Source of the DNA: Parus major
Lineage: Eukaryota > Chordata > Aves > Passeriformes > Paridae
Assembly: GCF_001522545.3 (NCBI RefSeq)
Contig: NC_031778.1
Location: 21,974,247 to 22,038,246, forward strand
Direction of reading: 5' to 3'
Length of the DNA stretch: 64,000 nt
The first letter of the stretch is position 1; the number at the start of each line of letters is the position of its first letter. Below the pieces are notes generated by a model, which had not been told where the DNA came from, did not search any database, and was given only the letters and a program-made list of their open reading frames with translations. Position numbers and translations under genes: made by a program. This document shows positions 49,250 through 59,600 of the stretch, piece after piece.

Positions 49250-49545
49250 GGGGCTCGTTAAAAGGAGAGAGAGGGACTTTTTAGAAGGGCGTGGAGTGAC
49301 AGGACAGGGGGCAATGGTTTCAAACTGATGGAAGGCAGGTTTAGATTGTGAAGGAATTGTTCCCTGGGAGAGTGGCAGGCCCTGGCACAGGTGTCCAGAG
49401 CAGCTGTGGCTGCCCCTGGATCCCTGCAAGTGCCCAAGGCCAGGCTGGGAGCAACAAGTGGAAGGTGTCCCCGCCACGGCAGGTGTGGCTCTGGACGATT
49501 TTTATTGTCCCTTCCAGCCCAGGCAGTTCCGCGGTTCAGTGATAA
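49250..49545 (+). mobile_element. CR1 LINE 3' fragment next to promoter
   Basis: 'GAGGGACTTTTTAGAAGGGC', 'GTGGAGTGACAGGACAGGGG', 'GGATCCCTGCAAGTGCCCAA', 'GGTGTCCCCGCCACGGCAGG' and 'GTCCCTTCCAGCCCAGGCAG' follow in order. It ends about 100 bp upstream of the ZBBX-like promoter motifs. Several CpGs are retained where other copies have TG or CA, which fits an unmethylated promoter flank. Confidence 0.9.
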
Positions 49546-49641
49546 AGGAAGCTCTGCCCTCAGCCGAGCTCCGCGCCCCCCGCACGGAATCGGCTCTCGC
49601 CTCGTCCCCCCCAGCCGGCGGCGCCCAATGGTCGCTCCCGT

Positions 49642-49655
49642 GCTGCCACGGCAAC
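49642..49655 (+). promoter_or_regulatory. RFX-type X-box
   Basis: GCTGCCACGGCAAC matches the palindromic X-box consensus (GTTGCCATGGCAAC) at 12 of 14 positions. RFX2/RFX3 with FOXJ1 drive motile-cilia genes through such sites. The CCAAT box 12 bp upstream is a common partner (NF-Y). Confidence 0.65.
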
Positions 49656-49729
49656 GGCGCCGCGCTCAGGGACCGAGGGGCCGGGACAACCACGGGCATC
49701 GGGATCGGGACAGTCCCCGCCGGGAGAGC

Positions 49730-49901
49730 CCTCAGCACCGGCCGGGGTGAGCCCTGGGAGCTCCCCTCAGCACCGGCCGGGGTGAGCCCTCAGCTCCCAT
49801 CAGGGAGAGACCTCAGCTTCCCTCAGCACCGGCCGGGGTGAGCCCTGAGAGCTCTCAGCACCCCTCAGAGTGAGCCCTCAGCTCCCCTCGGGGCGATCCC
49901 T
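49730..49901 (+). repeat. tandem units carrying GGTGAG donor motifs
   Basis: CTCAGCACCGGCCGGGGTGA followed by GCCCT occurs three times (starting about 49731, 49766 and 49822). Two weaker copies follow to 49901. Each of the first three contains CCGG|GGTGAG, a usable 5' splice site, just downstream of the likely transcription start. Confidence 0.8.
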
Positions 49902-50289
49902 CAGCTCCCCGAGGCTCCCGCCCCCAGGCGGGTCCCTGCGCGCAGCCCATGCCCGGGGAGGGCTGAGAGTACCCGGGGCAGGTGTAAGTTGTGTCAATTC
50001 CCCCAAGCTGAGCCCGCAGGTACCCCGGCCGCACACCCACACAGCTGCAGTTGTGTTGGCCCTGGCACTGTTCTCTTTATTGCCCTTCTGACGCCTTTCT
50101 GGTTTTAGGTTACATTTCCAAGCAGTTTATTCTTCCCTACCCCGCCGAGTTTTCATCAGGCTTGAAAAGACACTGGTAACGGAAGGGAAAAAAAACCCAA
50201 CAAACAAACCTAGACAACCACACCGCCTTACTGCGGGGTTTTTACACCTTTATTTCCTATCTGCCTTTGGCTCTGCTGTGTTTCCCCAG

Positions 50290-50352
50290 AGCAGCCATCG
50301 GGACCGAGTCCAGCTTGCAAACCCAGCACTGGGGCTTGAAGGAGCTCTAAAG
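50290..50352 (+). other. possible untranslated exon, GC donor
   Basis: TTTCCCCAG acceptor, 63 nt, then AG|GCAAGT, the consensus of the rare GC-AG introns. It would be a second 5' untranslated exon of the ZBBX-like gene. Weak support; it may be spurious. Confidence 0.25.
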
Positions 50353-50380
50353 GCAAGTACTGACTCTGCTGCCATTATCC

Positions 50381-50456
50381 ACCTGTTGTTTATTGCCCCA
50401 TCTGTTATTTATCACCTTATCTATTACTTATGGCCCCACCTGTTATTTATCACCCC
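50381..50456. repeat. 19-bp tandem repeat, 4 copies
   Basis: Four imperfect units of the type ACCTGTTATTTATCACCCC in register, in the first intron region of the ZBBX-like gene. Confidence 0.9.
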
Positions 50457-52815
50457 ACCTGCCTTCCTTCTCTTTGGGGTAGAGCTGCTGCAGCTCCCAG
50501 GGCAGTGAGTGTAACTCCATAGTGTGGGTAAAAAGGTTTTTCTCTTGAGAAACATGCTTTGTAATGTGGAGGTTTTTGGTTTGCAGTTTGGGGGATTTGT
50601 TTTGTTTTGTTTTGTTTTGTTTTATTTCTGTTAGTAGACTGCATGGAGAGGCATGGACCATCCTGCTCTGATGGCTTTTGTGTTTGAAGTTATTTATAAT
50701 AAAGCTGAAATTACAGTTCATGGTTAAACAGTTGTAGCAAACTGACTGCTTTTTTCCCTTAACTGCTATAATTTCTTCCCTTAACTAAAAAGCTACTTCA
50801 AGCCACCACAACAGTGAAGATACACAACCTGTAGAAATAGGTGCTGATTTTGCAGAGTTATCAAGATAATGCAGCTTTCCAAAGTGTGGTGGAATTGCAA
50901 AATATGGTAAAAGGACTTAGGGAAAGTGGCATTTAGCTGTTTTCATGTTGTTTTCCTGATCTTACTTAGTGTATTGTATGGTGTTACATGTAGAAATGGA
51001 ATAATTGGCTTAAAAATAGAAAGTGGAGTTTGAAATGGTTGATGTCACAGATGTCAGGGAATGGAAAACATGAATTTATTCTGAAAAGCTCGGATTATTT
51101 CAGCACACCTGAGTTAAAGTTTATGTGATGCATTTTTTTTCTTTCTTATGTTTTTAATGTCATTCTTTCTCCTCTTTCTTTAAAGTACTTAGCATAATGT
51201 TAAATGTTTGGAAGGACCAGAAGTCTCAGTTGCTGTAATTAACAGCAAATGGGTGGGGAGCAATGTTAGACAAACTATTTATTGCACTTGGAATAATTCT
51301 TCAAAGGAAATAGTTTGGCTTGAAGTATTGGTAAGTGGATGGAACTTAGTGTAGCATGAAATCCACATTCATGGTGTTGATAATTGGATGTGAGCTGTTG
51401 CATAGACAGTAGCATCCCTTTGGATTTTATGGGTTTATTGATGTGAGGAAGCTGTTGGAATTTAGTCTGCCCTGGTTAAACTCTTGTAGTGTGAAATAAA
51501 CTACACCCATCTTTAGCTTTCTGTAAGTTATAAACTTGTCTTGAAATTGATTAGGAAGAGACTTGAGCTAAGCTGGGGTACAGGCTATGTGGAATTTGGG
51601 TTTATTTAGCTATGCAGTCTTTAAAGTTGACTCAAACTTCGTTTAGCCCTAACAGCAGTTTTTGTTTTGTTACTTTTAGCTGTACATCCATTATCAGCAC
51701 AGAGGAACTTGCTGGAATGATGAAATTTGAGTGCCAGTGTGGCAGAGGAGCGGGCAGAAAGGATGTGGCTAATTAGTGCTTGATTTATTGATGTTGATGA
51801 GTTGCAAATTGTGTTGCCTATTAGAGAGAAAAGGGATTCATTAAACAAAAACCAGACAGAAAGAGGGAACTCCTGTGTGTATTTAAATTCCAAGCCTGTT
51901 TCTGAGGAGTTTGGGATTGCCTTTGCTGCATTTCCCTGGCACCCCTGAGGGCCCAGCTCAGGGATATTTCAGGATGCCATTCAGGCTCAGGGTGTGCATT
52001 TCCCCATGGGGTTTGTTTAACTTTGACTCTTGCAGACTCATTTAACAGCTGGTTTTATCCCTCCAAGGATTATTCTGTTCAATGAATTCCTCAGATTAAT
52101 TCAGGGGGTTAATCACTGTGTATCTCTATCCCCTGTTATCTATAACTTGATGCTGTTTTTTCCCCACCCAGTGTGCTTGAAACTTTGTAGGGCTTTTTAT
52201 CTCTACTATTCTTACACAGCATCTCTGATAGTACCACATTTTTAAGTTATCCCTTTAAATATTTGCTTTCAGTGGAATATGTTAACTTTAACTAGCATAA
52301 ATAGTATTTTTCTATTAACTGCTTTCCCTCTTTGAACTTGCTCAGTTGACCTATGTCATTTGCCTATGTTTTTATTATTAAATAGCATTTGGGCCACCTC
52401 AAATCCTGTGTGTGACCTCCTCCTGTCCATCTGTGCTGCTCCTGCCTGAACACATTTGCCAAGAGAAAAACTTAATTCTATTCAAAATTAATAAAATCTT
52501 TTTTCATCTTGGCAAATGATAAAGGAATAACTGTTTTGAAGTGATGTTAGAATTGAGTGCCTGGGTTTTCTGACACAATAAGAAATACATTTTGTGTACA
52601 AATCTGATGCTTTGTCAGCGCTGATGTGTTGTGTTTTAGGTTCTGTGGCACCAGGTTTTTTAACTTCCAGGTGCCACTGAGGTGTTTGGCCTCATGGGTG
52701 GAGATGCTTGGGCAGATTTTATCTGTATTAATGCTCAATTTCAGGTTTACCTGTGAACAGGCAGTTTTCCATTTGGGATATTTACAATCCTGAGCTTCTC
52801 CTTATCATTTGCTAG
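50457..52815. other. ZBBX-like 5' intron
   Basis: AT-rich intronic sequence with a (GTTTT)4-5 stretch at about 50598-50622. No coding exon or repeat family was recognised. Confidence 0.5.
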
Positions 52816-52881
52816 GTCCTGCTCTTCCCAGGAAGCTGAGATCCACAAGCTGCAGAAGAGTTTCCAAGCACTCTGTCAGCT
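52816..52881 (+). other. ZBBX: possible 5' untranslated exon
   Basis: Acceptor TTTGCTAG, 66 nt, donor CAGCT|GTAAGT. Joined to the exon at 53588 it creates TGA directly across the junction in the ZBBX frame, which closes the frame upstream and supports translation starting at 53608. Confidence 0.5.
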
Positions 52882-53587
52882 GTAAGTCTCTGGACTGTCA
52901 ACTTTTGTTTATTGTTCCATGTGCATCCCAGCAGCAGCAGGAAATGCCCAGTTTTGCACTGAACTGCTGTTATCCCACAAACATTCCAGGCCAGCAAGGC
53001 TCTGGATGTTCACCTTTAATTTAAACCCCATGCTGTATGAATTTGCTTTGTGGAAGAGTATTTTATTTTACATCCTGGGTAAAAAAAAAGTCTTTGAAAT
53101 ACCACTGAAGACTTGAGAGAAGGGATTAATTCTGCTCTGCGAGTTATTGTGTTCCTTTGTATCAATTTGTCTGTGACAGAAGGAATTCATCATCCCAAAT
53201 CAGGTGAGATGGTTTGGCTTTGTAGCCAGTGGTACAATTTTCTCCTTCTTGGTGCTTTCTATGGGTTTGGTTCAAGAAAGCTGTGTTTCAGTTAATATTA
53301 ATCTGCTTGCACTGAACTTTAGGGAATTGCCCAAATGAAACAGCCAAGAAAATCTTTTCCCTGGTATCATAAATGTAATATTAAAAAAGGGTTTTTTCCC
53401 AGTTAAATTTAATTTTGAGTTGCTCTAGGATTTTATTGGCACTTCATCTAAACAAGTTTTGTGCTCCATTTCCCTCTATATTATGAATATTTTTGGATGT
53501 GTAATGAGATTTTTACTGTTTTAATTTCAATCAAATTCCCATTTCAACAAGTTCCTAACTGTAGATCATTGAAATTCTCTTTTTTAG

Positions 53588-53675
53588 GAGACATTATACT
53601 GGGCATCATGAACGTCAATGATTTTGTAATTCTCCCAGGCTCAAAATCTGGAACCTCAGTGAGATTAAAAACAAA
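53588..53675 (+). CDS. ZBBX: ZBBX-like coding exon 1 (start codon)
   Basis: Acceptor TTTTTTAG before 53588; 20 nt of untranslated sequence; ATG at 53608 in the context GGCATCATGA (A at -3); donor AAA|GTAAGTG. Encodes residues 1-22 and two bases of codon 23 ([20 protein letters not shown] plus KT), the conserved amino-terminal motif of the family. Confidence 0.88.
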
Positions 53676-56600
53676 GTAAGTGCATTCCATCTGATTGGGA
53701 TTGAGATGGGTTTTCATAATTTTTAATAGGTTTTAATGCAACATTAACTAGAAGAGAGAGAAGAATTATGATGTGTTTCTTTTCTTGCATTTTCTCTATG
53801 CTTTTATCCACAAGCCTTTCTTTTCTCAGGCTTTAATCTACTTCCTGATTAAGTTATGGGTTTTATAAGCCTGTGAATCTCCTGGATAATACAAGCATAC
53901 TAAAGAAATCAGTGGATTGTTTGTTTTAATATAATTAAACCCCAAACCTTTCTGAGTACAGGCACAATTGTATCAGTTTTGATACTTGACCTGTCCTAAA
54001 TTTTCCCAAGCTGTTTTCAGTCCTGCTGGGAGATAGAAGAAGGACATGGCTGGAAAGATGAAATTTCCAGCCTCTGTTTTTCTGATTTAGACTTCTTCAG
54101 GTGCATTACTCACTTCCAGGTGATTCCTAATGAATGTTTAACTGCTTCCTCCAGAACTGTCAAGGAATTGCAGTTGGAGAAAGCACAGTTAGAAACAGAA
54201 AACAAGGAGATGGAGAAGAGATTACGGCAGCTGCAGACAAACATGAGCAGGGAAAAGGAAGAGAGGAGGTAGGTTCAGTTTCCCTTTGGAAAAAAGGAAT
54301 CCAATGAGATGCTCCCTCCACACCTCCAACTCCTCACATGGGATCTCAAAAAATTTGAAATTCACGATTATATTCAGTCTCTTCTCTCCTGTCTTTCTTC
54401 CAGTGATAAACTTGCTTCCCTGACTTTATTAATTTTAAACTCCCATATGATATTTGATCTGTTTTCCTCATTTATTATCTCTCCTTTTCCCTGTCTGACT
54501 GGACTTGTCACCTTAGTATTCAATCAGGAGACAGAGTAGTTTCTCCTGCACCCTTGTTCATTTCTGAGGATTCTGAGGACAACAACAGAGGACACTGTTG
54601 TTATTTTTGCTTTTGTTCCCTTTTACATTTGTGTGGCTTCCCAGAGAGGCACCTTCATGATGCCCAGCAAGGCTTGGGACCAAACACTGAGGCAAATGCT
54701 GGGGTGAAGTTTAAACCTGAGTCCCTCTGAATGCTGGCAAATTTCTGCAACATCTGCTTCCTTTTCCTGCTGTGCTTTTTCACTGTGAACACAATTGCCT
54801 TGGATTTGGATCCCTTGGTGCTGCTGAGGGCCTGCTGTTGGCAGCTCTGTGAGCACTGCCCTGGGCTGCTGGGGCAGTGCTTTCCAGGTGATGTGTGGCA
54901 CTTTTGTCTCCACGTTATTCTCGTGGAGCTGTTCTTGTTTTGCTCTCAAAGCCTTGTACCTGCAGACCCTGATAGGGTTGCTGTGGGGAGCTCTAAGGAC
55001 AGGAGGCTTTGGCATTTGTACTATTGGAATCATGGAGTGGTTTGGACTGGAAAGGATCTGGAAGTTCCTGCAATTTTAGTAGTGCTGGATGAAGTCCTGG
55101 AGTAAATTGGGACAATTTTAAACAAAATATGCTTTTGTTTTTATTCTTCTGAAAGCAAGCTTTGAGAATTGATAAGATTTTTGTTTTTAAGTTTAAAAAC
55201 TTGGACCAAGTTAATGGTTTAAAAACAAGTACTTTCTTCCATGTTGTATTTACTGCTATTAAAGTAGACATGAAGCAGGTTTCAACGACGGTTTGGTAAA
55301 TTGATGATCCTGTAGATAAGGATTTTATTTTTGTGATGTTCATATTTAACAAGCTAAAGGAAAACTTTTATGCTTCTCTTGCTTGCAGAAGGCCTAATTT
55401 GGGAGTTTTTTCTTGCCTTGGTTTGTAGGAAGTTAGGTGCTTATCATTGGAAATCTGGGCAGGCAGGACCAAGGATGACCCAAGCCCGAGCTGTGGCACA
55501 AAATAACGAAAACAGGAAGAAGGTAGGAAACCATATTTGTAAGTAAATCTACTTAAAGTAACAAGATTTAGAGCTGTTCTTATGCTGCAGAACAGGAAAA
55601 TTTCAAATACTGTAAAACCAAAAGGTTAAGCCCTGTCTGAGTAAAATTCCTGACTGCTTATTTTTCTATGCCAAGCTTCTGATTCCCTTTGAGCTGGAGG
55701 AATCAATTTCTGGTGGGTGATCATTGACTCTTTTTCTATGATAATCTTGCTCATACCTAAAAGAAGGGATGTAGAATGTTCCTGCTAAATCTTTGAAAAA
55801 TCTGTTTTCTTTTCAGTATGTACAAATGGGGTGCTTATTTTTTTTTTGGAAAAGTCTGTGGCAATTTTTCTTAAACTGGCAGAAAATGAGAACGTCAATA
55901 AAATTCTCCTTTGCAGTGAGAGGAGAGGATCAGAATGAAAAGGTTTTGTTTACCCACCTCTTTCCCTTTCCTCTTCTGACACAGGGAACTCGGAGCTGTT
56001 GCTGCTTTGAAGACTTCAAGTTTCAGCTGGAGTGGCTGAGGAGATGAATGGGGCAGAATTTAATAAAGGGCAAAATTAAAACAAGGGGTGAACGAGGGGC
56101 AGTGAGTCTGCAGGGTTAACCCTGTTTGCAGGGGAAAACTGATGAGCAAAAATGCTGAAAATTATTAATTACTGCAGTGTTAGATCATGGAAGGCTCACA
56201 TGGACAATATTTTGTGTCTGGAGAGGGAAACTGCTCCTGGGCTTCATGGCTATCATGAGCAATCCATGGAGTTTTCTCTTTGAATGTATGCACTGCTTTC
56301 CCTAAAACCATTTTCATTCTGTAAAAGTTACTCTTTATTCATGATCATTAGAGCCTTATACAGATATATGTAAATATTCTTTCCTCTAGGTTTCTCCAGA
56401 AAAAGTGAAGTTCCAAGTACTCAAGGAACAGAGTCAAGGTAAAGGCATCTTTGTTAACTAAATAAAACTTCTGCTAGATTATTGCTGCTTGGAGGTTGCT
56501 GCAGTTAAACAGTAGAGAAATCAGAGAGTAGAACACTGGATTAGTTGAGATTTTTGTTTTGTTCCAGGGCCAGTGAAAAAACCAGTGAAGTCTGAAAGAG

Positions 56601-59600
56601 ATGTTGTAGCTCATGAAAAATTGGGAGTGAAGGGGATGGCCTGTGGAACACCTGAAATTAAGGGTGGGGCTCTGGTAAGTAAATGGATTAAAAATAACTC
56701 TCAAGCAACACAATGTGTGTAGATTTTTTTTTGTGTGTCAGTATGTAGACATACATTTTTCTTTCTCTTTCTGATAACTACTTAGTGCCCATAAAGTAGA
56801 GAGACATTTTACAAACTGATCTCCCTAAATGTAAGGAAACAGATTAAATGGTTCTGTTATCAGAACTATGACCACTTCTTTAACTGGTAAAAGTTTAAAG
56901 GGTTTATTTAAACTTCATTTTTATTAATTTTCCCAGCATGTGGGCATGACTGAGGAAGGCTGATCTCATCCTTAACTAAGGAATGCTTCTCTGTAATTAA
57001 AATAAGATGTATGGTTGCAGGCAAAGGGGGTAAAATTAAGTGATCCATGAATGTTTTGTAATTTTAAATCCTTAGATAAAGCCCAGGGCACATGTTGAAT
57101 TCTGACTGCTTTCCAAGCTGGTGCTGTGTTAGAGTGGAAGTTTCTATTATCAAGTGTGAGGTGATTTCTTTTTAATAAGGATATTTTGCCTTTTAGCAAG
57201 TAGAAAATTGTAATAATAAACAGGAAGCCCAGACTCTAAAGTGTGGTGAAGCCTCATGCAACTTGATTTTTAAAGTAATGTATGTGAATAGAGATGTTCC
57301 ACTGTTGAATAAGAAAAGAACATTTTTATTCTAAAAAAAGTATCATATCTCTTAGATCCCCCTCCCCACCCTGTAATACATTGTGATTTATTTCCACTGT
57401 TTTATTAAACCAGCTGGAGCTGCTGACTCTCAAAAGGAACTGATATTTTGTGTGTGTCTTTGTAATGCTTTTCCTTTGGGGGGAAAAATATGTGCGGATT
57501 TGGAATTTAAGGTAACTTGCCAGCAAAACCACGGGGATTTTGCTTCCGTGCTCCCAGTTTCATTAACGCTCACGGAACAAAGAACACCGCACACTCCCAA
57601 CAGCGCAGATCGTGCGTGTTTTGTTTTTTTCCAGCGGTTTTTAGGGAGCGATCCCGGCCCTGGGGCGATCCCGGAGCGCGGGGGCGGCTGCAGTGCCGGG
57701 AGTCGCCGCCCGAGGGCGCTGCGCCCCCGCAGGACTCCAGCTCCGGGGATCCCCGGGATTGGGAAGGATCGAGCCGCAGGAATAATTGGTCTGGAAATCC
57801 GCGCTGCTGTAGAATTTGAGCTGCGATTCGCTGGCCCCGCGTTAGGTGCAGCTCCAGCTGTTCCCTGCTGATCCGTGTTCACACAGTGAGCTTTGCGCCG
57901 CGCTCACCCCGCGCTGCAGTGGCAGGATCAGCAGACACACCTTTAACAGCCACCATTTATTGCTTTTGCCAGGCACAAGTGCCGTTAGACGTGCAACCAG
58001 TCCCTGTGTCAGTTAAAGCATAGGATAGGTGGAAAGGAGGAGTTGGGAAGATCCCCTGCTTGTGTAGGGGCTGCTGATGTTTGACTCTGATTGCACTTTC
58101 TGCCTGTACCTTTGCTGTTGTGGTAAGATCAGGTCCCTCACTTGGAGAATGTGTAGACAAAAGATCTTTCCCATAAATGCATAAATTATTTTGTGGTTTT
58201 GGTTGATAATTATCCAAGAGTTGCTAATGAAAGCATTCCACAGTAATTATCTTTGTTCTAATAAAGGTTGAAAAATCACTAAAGTCCCAGTGCAGGACTG
58301 TTTTTCTTGTTTTGTAGCTGTTTTCAGTCAATCTCATCAATTACAGTTTAGACTTTCCTGGACTGCTGTTTTAATGGTTATCCCACTTAGCCCCTTAAAT
58401 GACCATTCTCCTCGTGCTGACCTCTCCAGATGTACCCCTGTCCACTGAGAAGCTTCAATAAGCAGCTCTTCATTAGTAAAGCACATAGCTCATAAATTCC
58501 TTTAAATGAGACATGCTGCATTAAATGCCTCATTTAATCCTTCCTGTACATGGGATGTGGTGTTCATGGCTTTATATCCAAAACATGGGCTGTGGGTGTC
58601 CATGGCCACTGCTCCTCTGCTACCAGAAACCTTTAAAAGTTGTGTGTCTAGTAATAAAAACTTCTGTCTTTCTTATTTAGCTCTTGGTAGATCTTTGCAG
58701 TTAATTGTGAGCAAGATGACATAAAGTGGGGAGTGATCTTGGTTACCAGGTAGCTCAGTTGAGCCCAGAAAATTGAGTTCCACAGCTGACATTAAAAATA
58801 ATGCTGCTCATCAGAAATGCTTTATCAGTAATGCTGTGGTTCTGATTTAGGAACCAGTCTCAGAATCAACCTGTGCAAGCCTTGGAAAGCTTGGAAACAA
58901 AGGATTGTTGTGGAGTGGTGCCTTTGATGAGGAGGCATCTGCAAAGTCTTTTCAGGAAGCTTTGCTTCAGTGGAGAAAAGATCAGAGTGATCCTGGAGGA
59001 GAACCGTGTGCCAGTGGGGTCCCATCAGGTATGGTTTGTTCTGTTTTAGTGGCATTGTAAATACTGTAGGTGCCATCTGAGATTTTAGATTAGTGAAGCT
59101 AAGGAAACCCATTTTATTCTTTCTCAGTGTGCCTGCCTTTATTATAACAATCATCTCTGAAGGTGTTTTTTAATGATATGCGCAGTATTCAGCTCAGTTT
59201 TTGTAATTATCTCTGGCAGTGGCCAGGTTGTCCAGCCCATGTCTCACATGGCACTTCAGCATGAACTGCAATGCTCAAACATAAAACCAGTTTTAAACTG
59301 AGGCAAGGAATGTGCAGGGCTCAGGAGTTTGTGTGCTCTATCCAAGTGCATTTTCTGCTTGCCTTCTACAGGCTCTTAATATTTCTTTGTCCCAATGAAA
59401 AGCTGCAATCAGCTGAAGTATGCATGGAAAAAATATGGAAAATTTCTCTGGTCTGATTAGATTTGTGCAAATCCAATCTGTGTCTTGTTCCTCTAGTCCA
59501 CAGACAGTGGCTTTTCTCTGTGGCTTTTTTGTACAAAATAATATTAAACTATTTTTTTTTCTTTTCTGTGGGATTTTGATCTGTGAAGTCATGGATTTTC

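Larger units (their letters stand above)
49550..50050 (+). promoter_or_regulatory. ZBBX: CpG-island promoter of ZBBX-like gene
   Basis: GC-rich block with dense CpG, the first such block upstream of the coding exons and in the sense expected for their promoter. It holds a CCAAT box (49625-49629) and an X-box-like palindrome (49642-49655). No TATA box is evident, as is typical of CpG-island promoters. The transcription start and first untranslated exon probably lie at about 49,650-49,750, with GGTGAG donors following, but the exact start cannot be read from sequence. Confidence 0.7.

Noticed and set aside
53180..53203. 24-nt AG...GTGAGA-bounded mini-exon upstream of the start codon
   Set aside because: Too short to support without transcripts, and not needed by any reading frame.
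57383..57871. 162-codon plus frame in the ZBBX-like intron
   Set aside because: Openness follows from the CpG-rich composition, which lacks stop codons; the Pro/Gly/Ala/Arg-rich product has no domain.
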